This document shows positions 50,440 to 63,073 of a DNA stretch of 64,000 bases, one piece after another. Source of the DNA: Monoplex corrugatus (lineage: Eukaryota > Mollusca > Gastropoda > Littorinimorpha > Ranellidae). Where the stretch lies: assembly GCA_030674185.1 (NCBI GenBank), contig CM060312.1, positions 50,669,307 to 50,733,306 of the forward strand, read 5' to 3'. Each line of letters begins with the position of its first letter. Position 1 is the stretch's first letter. Both the position numbers and the translations under genes were made by a program. A model generated the notes under the pieces. It saw only the letters and a program-made list of their open reading frames with translations. It ran no database searches and was not told the origin of the DNA.

Positions 50440-51075
50440 TATTATTTTGTCTACTTCGGCTTGTGGCTTGGCCACTGACTTCAAGGAATCAGGCCTGATG
50501 ACCGCAGGGTAAGACCTGCTGGCTGCTCGGAAAGACAGCAAACTCGGGATCCCGTTCGGGGCATGTCAGACCTTGCTGAACAGCAAAATGGGCTGCGTCT
50601 GGAGCATCATGCCTGGCCACTTTAGCGGCCGTCCAAAACAACCCCTGTGGTTGAAGCAAGGCAACGTTGGGAGCTTCCGACTGCTAACTGTCGAGACTAT
50701 AGTAAGGGGGAGGGAGCTGGCAGCTATGCGAACTGATGGCAGGGCGGGCTGCCCGAAAGAGAGATGAAGACCAGGGTGAGGCGAGCGAGGGGTCTTCCAT
50801 TCTCTCTTGGTCCAGAGGCTGGGCTGGACCTGGTTGGTGTTCGTTGTGTGGCTGGGTCCCGGGGTTTGTCATCTCCTGACCTTGCCGTTTGGTTTTTGAA
50901 CAAGGCAACTGACGACTGGGTCCGAATGGGTTATGCAACGTACGGACAGCCCCCCTTTGCTTGATGAAATGACTATCGAGTGGCGTCGGGACCTGGGAGG
51001 TGATTTTCCGGAAAGTGGCAGGGCATTGATGCTCCGGGTCCCATCCGCACCCTCGCGGTGTTTCTTGTTAACTGC
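50440..51075 (+). repeat. Unclassified GC-rich repeat Y (copy 2, longer)
   Basis: The right part, 50845-51065, is homologous to 10785-11025. The left part (50440-50840) has no match in the window. It is distinctly GC-rich for the region and carries no convincing coding frame. Confidence 0.65.
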
Positions 51076-52660
51076 AGTTTCTTGTTATTTATTTTTCTAC
51101 AGTGTTATTACATCAAAAACAAACAAGCAAATAAACGACAGCCAAGGACTATATTATTTAGGAACTAATTGCAGTCGTGTGTTCTCAGCCACAAGAGAAG
51201 GAAAATAGGGTTTTCACCAGACAATTATTTTTGTAGAATAAAATGTCTTTTTTATTTTCTCATTTTTCTGTTCACGTTTTCTTTTTCACATGAGCTGGTC
51301 GGTTCTTTTCATAAAGGCCGTAAATTCAAGATCTAACATCTCAAATTCAATCCTAGTCCCAGCCTACAGCATAAAACACCGGCCTGTTTACTGCTTGCAT
51401 TGATTTTTCCACCATTCTGGTGGTGTCAGCTGAATGTTTCATGCGTCCCTTCCCTCCCTTCCCCATTTTCAAAATCTTGCCAGCGCGTAGGACTTCGCGC
51501 AAGCTCAGGGAATTTGCCATGTAAATTGCTGGCAAGTTTGGATGGCACGCACATGGAATTGCCCGAGTTCTATGAACCCCTCTTGAGCAAACTCTGAACA
51601 AATGTACTTTCCCTCTCTTGCAACCCATGGCAGTCAATACCATTTCATAAGTACCACAACACAGGAGACTGTTACCCTAGATTTTACTGGTTTTATTGTT
51701 TGGTTGGTCTTTTTGGTGGTTGTTTTTATACTTCTTTTTCAGATTCTTGTCTTTTGCCTTCACTGAGTTCTCTGCTCGTAGTACAAATGAGGTCTGTGCA
51801 CTTTGTAAACTGCTTCCTCAAAGGTTTCTGTTTGGTTTGTATTGATTTAGACTAGACATGTTTCGTTTGTGTTATCGACAGTTAATTCTGCAGAGTAAAA
51901 TGTCTCTTTTTTGTTTGTTTGTTTGTTGTTTTTGTTTGTTTGTTTTTTGTTTTTTTTTGTATATGTGTGTGTTTCTCGTTTTTTGTTTGTTCGTTTGTTT
52001 GTTCGTTTGATTGCTTGTTAGAGTGGTTTTCTGTTTCTTTGTTTGTTCTAAACCATTGCTGAAGACGAGACTGCTTTCCCTTTCTTGCGCACGCATCTAT
52101 ATTTACTGTCCTTAACAACGCACCTCCTTACGGTCATTTTTTTCCATAAGTACTGTAACAAAACAAAACAAAAAATAAAGAAACCAACTAACCAACCAAA
52201 CAACATATCAACCAAACAATCAACCAAAAAAGACTGCTTCCTCACGTTTTCATTGTTTTTGACGGTATAATTCTCTTTCAGATTCTCTCTTTATACCTTC
52301 GTCGAGTTTTCTTTAGTCATCTATGTGAGGTCTTTTTTTAATATAAGATATGAGAAGGTAGTCTTTGTCGATTATATGCGTATTCTGGTGTGTGAGTGCA
52401 CTTTGATTTGAATTGTTAAGATTTGGTGCCGTATAAATAACATAATCATTATTAATTTCATTATTATTGTCTTTACACTTTTTTGTTTGTAGAGTCTTGC
52501 TAGCAGCTGTTTAGGTGACTAGTTCTACATAGGTGGCAGACACCCATTTACTCTTGCTGTTTCGGCGGATATGTCTGAGGCGTTACACACAGAAAGAAAC
52601 GATTGTCACCTGCTTGGGAGTATAAGGACCTTTCCTTCTGAAGGACCTGAAGATATAATC
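51076..52660. other. No gene seen; ends with a LINE-type 3' tail signature
   Basis: T-rich DNA with TTTG repeats near 51910-52045. At 52395-52460 GATTTGGTGCCGTATAAATA followed by ATTATT words resembles the 3' terminus of CR1/L2-type LINEs on the plus strand. Confidence 0.5.
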
Positions 52661-52664
52661 ATAA

Positions 52665-52772
52665 CAATAACAACGACAATAATCATCATCATCATTATCG
52701 TCATTATCATGATCATCATCATGATCATCATCACCATCATCGTCATTATAATTATACTACTACTACTACTAT

Positions 52773-52810
<38 letters not shown>

Positions 52811-53045
52811 ATAATAAGAAGAAGAAGAACAAGAATGATGCTAATGCTAATAATAATGATAACAACAACAACAACAATAATAATAATAATAATAACAATA
52901 AGATGATGATGATGAAGATGATGATGATGATGATGATGATGATGATAACAGCAGCAGTAACAACAACAACAACACAATAATAATAGTAATAAAAATGATA
53001 ATAATGATAATCAATATAATAATAATAAGAAGAAGAAGAACAGTG
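52665..53045. repeat. Mixed trinucleotide region (ATC, ACT, AAT, GAT, AAC, AAG)
   Basis: Almost every triplet for 380 bases is a member of a few related A/T-rich families that change type along the run. Confidence 0.9.
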
Positions 53046-53250
53046 AGTATTCATAAGGCGCCAAACATTGATATGCACAGATCAAATCAAAGCGCACACT
53101 CTCATCAGTCACTAGAATATTTACTGACAAATGACAAAAACTCAAGGGCACAAAGAGCACACAAACCGGAAGGGGAAAGACAGGAGGGGAGTGAGACAGG
53201 GGTGAGCACGTAGAGGGAGAAATCACTTCCTGCAGGAAGCTGGTGAAAAA
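53041..53250 (-). repeat. LINE-type 3' UTR fragment Z (copy 1)
   Basis: AGGCGCCAAACATTGATATG, AATCAAAGCGCAC, ACAAAAACTCAAGGGCA and GAGGGAGAAATCACTTCC recur at 55.45 kb. The GCGC motifs resemble the 3' terminus of CR1/L2-type LINEs read on the minus strand. Confidence 0.5.
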
Positions 53251-53282
53251 TCATTCATTTTAGTCCTTTTCTCGCACTAGAC

Positions 53283-53390
53283 GAAGCAGCGGGGAAGTTT
53301 CAGTCTTTTTCTCCTAATTTTTGTATTTGGTGTTTGTACGTTTGTGATCTTGCTTGACAAAGGCCGGTTGGCCAAAAATTTGATCAAATT
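53283..53390 (+). repeat. Single-arm copy of the MRPS33-intron fold-back element
   Basis: GGGGAAGTTTCAGTCTTTTT, TTTTTGTATTTGGTGTTTGT and TTGACAAAGGCCGGTTGGCC match the right arm at 26660-26760. Confidence 0.75.
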
Positions 53391-53439
53391 AAAGGTCACA
53401 CACTCTCATCGATCATTCAAACATTCACTCGCAGTTATA

Positions 53440-54060
<621 letters not shown>

Positions 54061-54284
54061 GAAAATCACATCACCTGCCAGAAAGCGTCAATCTCTTGCT
54101 GGTATGCTCATGAAAAAACCTGGCCGATCTTACCTAAACTGCTACAGTGTGGAATGGTGTATTTATCTTCAAGAAACCTTCTTCCTCTTCTTTTTTCTGT
54201 CTTTGTTTGTTTGTGTTGTTTGTTTGTATGTTTGTTTGTTTGTTTGTTGTTGTTTTGTTGTTGTTGTTTGTTTTGTTTTGTTTG

Positions 54285-54290
54285 TTTATT
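54285..54290 (-). promoter_or_regulatory. Candidate AATAAA signal after the PAN-domain gene
   Basis: The minus strand has AATAAA 50 bases after the TAG stop at 54340, inside a run of TTG-type repeats. Position and orientation fit a polyadenylation signal, but the low-complexity setting lowers certainty. Confidence 0.4.
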
Positions 54291-54339
54291 TGTTTGTTGT
54301 TGTTGTTGTTTTCTTGAAAAAATTACATTTGCTGGAGAA

Positions 54340-54733
54340 CTACAGACAATTTCTCTGAAAGTGGACGTGAGTGGTTTGAATGGTCCAAGCCGAGGGGACA
54401 TCACGGGCAGTGACCATCTTGAAAGAACAAATGTTCAGCGTCAAGTCAATGGTCCGACAGCCAGAGGTGACACAGATGCTGCGGCAGACGTCGGGACTCA
54501 CGCCATCACGGATGTCGTAGCTGTTTCCTTCGATGGCTCTGCCGGGGTACACGAGGAAGCTGTTCTGGAGGTCCACCGAGGCACATGCTGTCGTCAGAAT
54601 TGAGATCGGGGAACGTTATCATCAACAGACTGACGTGGTTAGCCTATACAGCTGTTTCGTATTCTTTACAAACACACGCAAGCAAGCAAGCAAGTGCGGT
54701 ACACACAAACATACATGCACACACACACGCGCG

Positions 54734-54782
<49 letters not shown>

Positions 54783-54963
54783 GCGCGCATGCACGCACAC
54801 AGACACACACACACACACACACACATGCGCGTTCGCACACACATACACACACACACACACACACATATCCTGCGCGCATGCAAGCTCACACGCACACAAC
54901 ACACACTTATGTGAACGTTCACACACTAACACATAAATATATGTCAATGCGCTTGCACATAAA

Positions 54964-55058
<95 letters not shown>

Positions 55059-56032
55059 ACACACACACACACAAACACAACTAAATGAATATCGCACAAA
55101 GAAAAAGTAATGGTCAAGCAGTATGAACGTTGTACGCACATATAAGTAAGTTCCTTCACATCTGCTCTCTAGATTCATCTTTATCATTTTATTACATGGG
55201 TATCTGGTGAGGTAGAGCTCCGTTTCTTATCTGGCTTCACAGATTCGAGTTTGGCAGGCTTCATTTTGAATAAGCTGCCTGCAATCTACCGACCTGTACC
55301 AATCTAGAACTGAGGAAGATAAAGTAGCGAGGGAGAAAATAGGCCTGTATACGAAAGCTGGCGTAAAAGTAGTAAGGCCCTACCGCCTTTTCCCCCAACG
55401 ATCTTTCGGTTGTGCAGAAACAATTACAACAATGGTGGTGTATGTAAGGTACGATATATAAATGAAATCAAAGCGCACAGTACCGTCATTCACTAAAACA
55501 TTCACCTACAATGACGAAAACTCAAGGGCATAAATCATACGTACGCACACCGGGAGGAGAGGGGGACAGGAGGGGGGTGGGACGAGGGGGTAGGGGCAAA
55601 CAGAGGGGGAAATCACTTCTGGACAAAAAGGTGCTATCAGGTTAGACTTGAAGGAAAACAGAGTATGTAACCTCCCCCACCCCCAATATATACATATACA
55701 TATATAAACATGTGTATATATATGTATACATACACATATACATATATCTACATACATGTACATATATATACATATCTATACATGTATGTGCGTATTTAGA
55801 GGCCATTTTATGAGGAAAGGGGAATTAGAGCACCTGGTCACAACAAGAAAGCTGGAGGGAAAGAGAGCACCAGGTAGACCCAGGGAGAAAATATTGGACG
55901 GACTTGCAGGGTGGCTGAGGACAGAGAGGGTGGAAGATGTTCTTGCAGCAAAACGGGATAGATGCATATGGAGGGCCATGATCGCCAACGCTATGTGGCA
56001 GGTACTTGATGATGATGATGCTGTGCGTGTGT

Positions 56033-56071
<39 letters not shown>

Positions 56072-56640
56072 GTGTGTGTCAGCTTTTGTCTCTTATATTG
56101 TTATTGTTATTACTTTTCAGCATCCATACTCAGCACCATTTATCATCAAGCCATAGCTATGAACATTGGATGGATACGTTAAAGACACGAGTGTCACTCA
56201 CTTTCCACACAGGACAGAGTGGAGACGGAATAATAGTAGCCAGGCGTACACAGACAAAGGCCGACAAAGCATTCCGAATTTCGTCCCACACAGTCCCTGT
56301 CGTTGCCACAGCTTTTGTTTACCTTTTCCCAGTCTGTAATTGTTAAACAGCATGGTCATGTTATCTAAAAATAAACACACACGCGCGGGCGCGCCACCTC
56401 ACACACACACACATACACTCACACACGCACGCACGCACCACGCCACACCACATACGTATATGCCTTTATATTTATACTTATATCTATGTATCTATATATC
56501 TATATCTATATATCTATATCTATGTATCTATATCTATCTACATGTATCTATCTATCTCTCTATCTCTGCATCTCTGTATCTATCTATCCATCTATCTATC
56601 TATGTATCTATCTATCTGTCTATCTATCTATCTATCTATG

Positions 56641-56689
<49 letters not shown>

Positions 56690-58331
56690 GAACAAACAAG
56701 CAAGAAGGGAAAGTGGTAACCAACGACAATATGACCTTCAGAATAGATTTCTCACATAACTTTATGCACAGAAACAGGCTTGTATATCGGGCTACAAATA
56801 GACATATATTCCTGTCTTTGCTTATATTATGGGCTTAAAAATATATATGTAATTCATGATTCAGGGAGAATTTGAATTTTGACAGTGGTGATAATTATAA
56901 AGAGAGAGAGAAACGTGTGTGCATAGAGACATCTTCACTGGGAAAGAGAGAGAGAGCGCGCGAAAGAGAGAGAGAAAGAAAGAGAGAGAGAGAGAGGACT
57001 GAAGACAAAGATTTTTTTTTATTTACGAAATGCTTAAAGAGTCACAGAATAAATGAACAAACGCTTTTGCAAATCTATCCCTTTCTCAAGCAGAGACTAC
57101 ACCATAGCTGAAACAGAATAGTTTAAACCAAAATAATGCAAACAAATTTTGACAAGTACAAACTTAAAAAGAAGATCAAGGGACATAAACACAAAACTGA
57201 AATAAAGTTTAATCCCAGTGTGAATCATCTTGGAGAGAAGCAGGTTATGGTATACATGTGGTTAATTAATCCATAAGATGTGTTAAATACCACTTTTAGT
57301 CAAGGAGCCTGGAGTCTTCAATTTGTTTAAGTGAGAATCATTGAACTCGGACAATCCAGTACGCGCTCCACCCAGATCTGCCAGTACTTCTCTGTCAGAT
57401 TCCTTGAGCCTACGCAAAACTCTTAACCCTGGCGCATTAAGACAGGCAGCTAACAAGCCAATTTTTTTACGTTGCAGGGTAGGATTGAGTCTGAGCTCGA
57501 GACATGAGATCTTGAATACACTGCTATATCACACTCAGACACCTAATTACTGTGAAATCGTGAGGCTCTCGCAATGTTTCGGGTAGTGTTATATAGAGGG
57601 TAGCTCTAGGATATGTCAGGCTAGGCTAGAAGCAGCTGGTTCTTGGAATAGAGATGTTATTTTTATTTTCCTTGTGTTGCGTGTGTGATTTTAAAAAGAA
57701 ACTGCCTTCAACCACTGCAGCATGATAATGTATTAGTTCGTGCGCCAGTGTCGCTCTGTTGTGCTAAAGTTTTAAGTATCGGTTGTCGGATATTCAAATC
57801 TTTGCATTCAATTCTGATACATTTGTGTTTTTCACACGGATGAATTTGAAGGCTCGTGGGAAGGTTGAAACATCACTAACTGAATTTCAGAGAGTAGATG
57901 CTTATCAGTTGTTGACTTAATATCTTCTTGAAAGTAAAGGCGGGGATGGGATCGAGGGTGGGAGGAAGACAGACAGATAGGAGACAGACAGAGGGACAGA
58001 GAACATTACAAATCTTACCAAAAGCATAGAAAACAGAACCAGGCGAGGACAGCCTGACATCAGCAGAAGTCCTTATGGACGACGAATGGCTTCGACACTT
58101 TCCCAAAGACGACGGCATGGAGGACGGAGTGAAGGTAGCAGATACACAGCCGTCAGTATAGGCACAACGTTGTGCACAGGACAACCCACTCGCTGAACTC
58201 GTTTCCAACAGAAGCTTTTCGGTGAATATGAAATCACTTAACAGCTGGATTTGAATTAAATTCCTATAGCGAATATTTGTAGTTTGTCCTTCTCCGATGT
58301 AGACGGTGACTAGAATGAGCAGTCCCAACAT
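54340..58331 (-). CDS. Small secreted protein with two PAN/Apple-like domains, two exons
   Basis: Exon 1 is 58331-58019 and exon 2 is 54587-54340. The intron is GT/AG in phase 1 and about 3.4 kb long. The product has 186 residues. The start [17 protein letters not shown] is a signal peptide, so the protein should be secreted. Domain 1 (about 20-104) has [11 protein letters not shown] with a later Cys. Domain 2 (about 106-186) has [10 protein letters not shown] with a later Cys and a final Cys near the C-terminus. The pattern C-x3-C-x4/5-C is typical of PAN/Apple domains, which bind proteins or carbohydrates. The intron sits exactly between the two domains. There is no enzyme domain or membrane segment. 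The exact role is unknown; molluscs have many such secreted proteins. The intron is filled with CA and TATC repeats and LINE pieces. Confidence 0.72.
54715..55078. repeat. CA array with CG blocks after the PAN-domain exon 2
   Basis: CA units interrupted by GCGCGCGCGC at 54769-54788 and by short unique pieces. It begins about 130 bases from the exon 2 acceptor. Confidence 0.95.
55440..55665 (-). repeat. LINE-type 3' UTR fragment Z (copy 2)
   Basis: AAATCAAAGCGCAC, GACGAAAACTCAAGGGCA and AGAGGGGGAAATCACTTCTG match the copy at 53.1 kb. The minus strand then reads like the region after a CR1/L2 ORF2. Confidence 0.5.
55795..56020 (+). mobile_element. LINE 3' fragment (IRKRQAT family, copy 5)
   Basis: Encodes [39 protein letters not shown] and [20 protein letters not shown], followed by TGATGATGATGATG and a GT array. 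It lies in the intron of the PAN-domain gene. Confidence 0.8.
56030..56690. repeat. GT array and TATC array in the PAN-gene intron
   Basis: GT units at 56030-56072 and TATC units at 56455-56690, with unique DNA between that has no recognisable feature. Confidence 0.9.
57330..57550 (-). mobile_element. tRNA-derived SINE, family 3 (copy 3)
   Basis: The reverse complement contains GATATAGCAGTGTATTC, GAGCTCAGACTCAATCCTAC and the same downstream block as copy 1. Lies in the intron of the PAN-domain gene. Confidence 0.55.
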
Positions 58332-58544
58332 GGTGAAACGACTTGTATGGAGTTTCACAACTGTTCGTTTGCTGGTGTCGAATATACTTCAGAGATGTAC
58401 ATCCTTAGAGTTATTTTTAAATACTCGATGTAAATCCTGAACCAGAAGCTCTCAATAATGACAATTGTTGTTCACTGGTGACCAAGGAATCATGACCTGC
58501 GACAAGGCAAAGCTGCAACAACACACAAACAATTCAAACAACAG

Positions 58545-59640
58545 CTGTAAAGACTATGGCCTAAAAATGAGCACAAGAAAGACAAAGAACTAATATCCGT
58601 AGGACGAACATTCGATAAACTGGACATCAGATTCAGTAGGTAACACATCACCAAATTTTACGATTGAGGTAACTGGGAAGTTTATTTACCCAGGTTTGAA
58701 AAATGGGCAGAAACACTGAGCTGAGACCAGAATCTAAAAAGCTAGTGTTATAAGCTATCAATCTTTACCCGTTTTGAAACACCGGACTTCCCTATGGAAA
58801 AAAAAAGCCAGCCAGGCTTATCTGTGTAATCTTTACGCCCACGCTGAAATACCAGTGACAGACCTAGACTTTAAACAAAACCTTCAAGAGGAACATCACA
58901 ACTTACCAAATAAGAGGTCTCAGAAGACCACTTCAAAACATAAAAACTTCCACAAGAAACAAAACAAAACAAAAAGAGGAAAATTAAGTACACATATCAA
59001 TGCATTCGCGCAAATAATCTAAGGAGATGCCCCTGGTGTTGACCACTCCGTCCAATTTATCGCACAGGGGATTTAAATAACACACCTGAATACAAATTTA
59101 CCTATGGGCACCAAAACATATATAAAAACGGGCATAAATTACCTAAAACTGCTTCCGCATATCTCACCTCCCTAGAGCCAAAAACGCACTTCATACATGT
59201 ACCCAATTATCAGTCCTAAGAAAAAATTCGTAAGACTTTTTCGAACACATACAGGTGAATGGACCAGCAAGGCAGAAAATGATAGGAAGAAATGACAGAA
59301 AGCAAAGGAACGAGGCAGAAACAAAGAGAGTGACCGAAAAGAGGAAATGTCTAGCACAGAAGTTCCAGAAGGTGGGGATACTATTTACACTGAAAGAGCC
59401 CCCGGCATCCCCCCCCCCCGGGGGGGGGGGAGGGAGGCTCAGAAGACCTACAGTCAAGACCAAAGATACATGATTAGAAACGAAGAGATCCGAGAGATGG
59501 TTGGAGCAACACCTGTCAACCATTACATCACACAACAACAGATCTAGTGGTCTGGCCACATGACCAGGATGTTAGTGAGCCAGCCAGCCAGGTCTTCGAG
59601 CCTTCAACATCAGATGATCGGACTTCAGAGCCCGAGGATG
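58545..59640 (+). pseudogene. Decayed LINE reverse transcriptase end, split by another repeat
   Basis: Degenerate pieces of a reverse transcriptase C-terminal region occur on the plus strand. Near 58548-58640 I see YGLKMSTRKTK, and near 59450-59600 the clearer IRNEEIREMVGATPVNHYI, then SGHMTRM and SQPARSS with one in-frame TAG. The piece between, 58990-59410, belongs to an unrelated repeat family that seems to have been inserted. The last piece abuts the 3' end of the LINE copy A. Confidence 0.5.
58990..59435 (-). repeat. Unclassified repeat X (copy 4)
   Basis: CTGGTGTTGACCACTCCGTC, GGGGATTTAAATAACACACC, GAATGGACCAGCAAGGCAG and GAGTGACCGAAAAGAGG match copy 3 in order. It ends with a C11G11 palindrome where the other copies have a short GC-rich stretch. 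Confidence 0.65.
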
Positions 59641-59817
59641 ACCAAGGCATCCTAAGATAAATATCGTGCGGACGCACTCGATTTCAGACAAATCGATTTT
59701 TGGCAGTGTGTAATAATAAATAATAATAATTACAATATTTATATAGCGCAAAATCTTGATAAAATCAAATCTAAGCGCTGAAGCAGACACACACGCAGGC
59801 ACGCACGCTCGCACACA

Positions 59818-59835
59818 CACGCACGCACACATACA

Positions 59836-59878
<43 letters not shown>

Positions 59879-59895
59879 CACCCACACACACGCAT
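59818..59895. repeat. CA microsatellite in LINE copy A 3' UTR
   Basis: About 25 CA units within the LINE's 3' UTR. Confidence 0.95.
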
Positions 59896-60051
59896 GGCTA
59901 TAAATGGGGAGAAAGAATAAAAGCAATAAAAGCAAGAATAAAAGCAATGGAAAATTATAGAGAGCATAGCATACAATTATATATTATAACCATGTGGTTC
60001 CCTCCGAGCGGAGACAGGCTGCAGAGGGGAGGGTTGAGTGAGGTTAGGATT

Positions 60052-63000
60052 TTATGCAGGAGAGAAAAGGTGAGTTTTGAGAGCGGACTTGAAGGAGACA
60101 AAAGTAGGTTGCTGACGGACTGAGAGAGGAAGTTTGTTCCAGGAGAGTGGACCAGAAACAGAGAAGGCTCGTGGACCATAGGTATTGAGCTTAGTGCGTG
60201 GAAAGCGAAGAGTCAGAGGATCAGAGGCAGAGCGGAGGGTACGTGAGGGAACATAGATCTCAAGTAGGCTTGACAGGTAATCGGGGGCTGCGTTATTGAG
60301 GCTTTTGTAGCACATGGTGTCTAGTTTGTACTGTATGCGCTTTGATACAGGGAGCCAGTGAAGTTGTGCCAGGAGAGGAGATATGTGGTCAGCTTTTTTC
60401 TTTTTGAGTACAAGGCGTGCAGCATTGTTTTGAATGCGCTGTAGGATGTGAATGGTGGAGGCAGGAAGACCAGACAGGAGTGAATTGCAATAGTCAATGC
60501 GAGACATTATGAAGGCGAGAACGAGTTTTGCAGTTGTTTCGACAGAGAGATACTTCCTGATCAGCTTTATACGATGGAGATGATAGTAGCAGGATCTGGC
60601 AGTTTGAGAAACAAAGTTGTTCATGGAGAGGGTAGAGTCAATGCAGACACCAAGGTTTTTAGCTGAATCAGAAATTGGGACTGATGTGTTACATAATGGG
60701 AGAGAAAGAGGAGGCAGCTGAGAAAGTTTCTGACGGGTGCCAATGAGGATAGCTTGTTTTGTCGTCATTAAGCTGAAGTCTATTGTGTGTCATCCAGTTC
60801 TTAATGTCCGATTAACACTCAGTGGTGCGAGTCAACAGGCGCTGTATATTATCAGGTGAGTCACTGTCTTGAAGTTGGGTGTCATCAGCATAGAAGTGGT
60901 GTTTTATAGAATGGGAGTTGGTGATAGTGGACAGGGGGGAGGTGTAAAGAGTGAAAAGAACAGGGCCAAGGACAGATCCTTGTGGAACACCACAGGTCAG
61001 GTATGCAGGTTGAGAGTAAGTGCCATTGATGAGAACGGTTTGTTTTCTGTTTGATAGGTATGAAGTGAACCAAGACAGAGCAATGTCAGAGATGCCAAAA
61101 GTATGATGAAGTCTAGAAAGGAGAATACCATGATCAATGGTATCAAAGGCTGCAGACAGATCAAGGAGTGTGAGGAGAGAGACTTTGCCAGTATCAGTTG
61201 CAAGGAGGAGATTGTTGAGAATGTGTAGTAGGGCAGTTTCAGTGCTATGGCACTGGCGGTAGGCTGACTGGAAAGGATTGAGGAGATTGTTGGCAGACAG
61301 GTGAGAGTTCAGCTGGTTGAGGACGACTTTTTCAAGGAGTTTTGACAAGAAAGAGAGATTAGAGATAGGCCGGTAATTTTTCAGTTCATTTGGATCTAAA
61401 TTGTGTTTCTTGAGGAGAGGGTGAACAATAGCAGACTTGAAAGAATCTGGGACAGTTCCAGTTTGAAGAGAAGTGTTGATGATGTCAGTGATGAATGGGA
61501 GGAGAGTAGGGAGACAGTCGGCGTAGACAGAACCTGGAAGAGGATCCAGTTCGCAGGTTTTGAACGACATGGATCTGATTGTGTTGAGAATTTCTTCTTG
61601 TGAGACTGGGGTAAAAGTAGTAAGAGGTGTGCCAGAGAAGGAAGGGTCAGGTGGGCATGGTTGACAGGGTGTCCTGTCAAGCCTGTCACGAAGAGTTTGT
61701 ATTTTGGTGGTGAAATAGTTGGAGAATACAGATGGGAGTTCTTCATTTGTATGTTTTGTTGGGAGAGGTAAATCTTTTCGTGTGCCAAGGAGATGATTCA
61801 TGGTTGTAAAGAGTTCTTTTGAAGAAGAGGCATTCAGGATTTTGGTTTGGAAATAGCTTGTTTTTGCAGATGCAATGAGGGTGGATACTTTTGTTTTAGA
61901 GGCTTGGAAAAGTTGCCTGTGTACAGTGAGTTTGGATTTGCGCCAGCGGCGCTCTGCTCTGCGGCGGGCACGTTTTGCACAGGCGATCTCATGAGTGAGC
62001 CAGGGGGTAGGGGGGCGGTCAGGTAAAAGACGGGTTGTGGCTGGAGCATGAGTGTCCAGAAGATGGTGGAGAGTAGTATAGAATTCATCGGCAAGGTTAT
62101 GTGACTTTTCAGAAAGGAGACGGGAGGCATCAGATGAAAATGTGGAGAGGTCGATAGATTTGAGATTGCGTCGAGTCACTGTGCGCATGGTACGGGAAGG
62201 AGGAGAAATGTCGAGAGAACAGAGAATTGCAGAGTGGTCAGATGGAAGGGCTGAAGTTAGACGGGTAGAAAGAACTAAGCAGTTGTCAGTAGCGGAATTG
62301 TGATGATCACGAGAAATGATCCAGTCAAGAATGTGACCTTTTTGATGGGTTGGTTCAGAAATGTGTTGAGTCATATTGTGATTGGACAGAGAGTTGATGA
62401 TATGTCTTGTGTCATAACGGTGAGTGTTGTCATAGTGGACATTGATATCACCTAGAATGATGAGATTTCCAGGTAAGAGGCAGTAGTGGTCAAGCAATTG
62501 GTCAAAGTCAGAGAGAAACATGGATGTGGTGAGTTTGTTGGCAGAGCTAGGTGGGGGTCGATAGACACAGGAGAAGGTGATGGGGTGAGGGGTGGATTGG
62601 AAGGATACTTCAACGTGCTCGAAAGAAGGATGGGAGAAAGGCAGAGACTGCGAGAAAGATAGGCGGGAATGGAGTGAGTCGTTGTAGAGGATGGCGATAC
62701 CGCCACCTCGGGATGAGCGATGGAAAGAAGCAAGCCTGTAACCACTCGGAGTGAGGCTAGCAAGTATAGGTTCGTGACCAAGGGGGTTAAGCCATGTCTC
62801 CGTGATAAAAGCAATGTCAACATGCTCATCTGCGACAAAGTCAGCAATAACATCGGCTTTGTCACCAGTGCATGCCGACTGAGCATTAAAAAGGCATAGT
62901 TTCAGCCTATCACAGTCATATGGTGGCGGCTGAGGTGGCGACGAAGGTGGCACCAACGGGACAGAAGGCGAGAGCGGCACCGGCGGGACAGAAGGCGAAG

Positions 63001-63073
63001 GCGGCACCATCAGGACAGAAGGCGAAGGCGAAGACGGCAGAGGAGGAGACAAAGCTTGCAGCAGCGAGGTCAA
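60052..63073 (-). pseudogene. LINE ORF2 (endonuclease and reverse transcriptase), broken by one stop and one frameshift
   Basis: The first part, 63073-60815, has 753 codons. Residues 1-50 are Pro/Ser/Val-rich and encoded by a 27-bp minisatellite. An APE-type endonuclease follows (LFNAQSACTGDKADVI, FITETWL, ILGDINVHYDN, PSDHSAI). The reverse transcriptase comes next ([51 protein letters not shown]). An in-frame TAA at 60812-60814 ends it. A frameshift near 60760 then shifts to the frame of 60768-60052, which continues with the C-terminal region ending KTHLFSPA. All catalytic motifs before the stop are intact, so inactivation is recent. Confidence 0.9.
62940..63050. repeat. 27-bp minisatellite inside the LINE coding start
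   Basis: A unit close to GGCACCAACGGGACAGAAGG plus CGAAGGC repeats three to four times. On the coding (minus) strand it gives the Pro/Ser/Val-rich repeat SPSVPxVPL at the N-terminus of the LINE protein. Confidence 0.75.
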
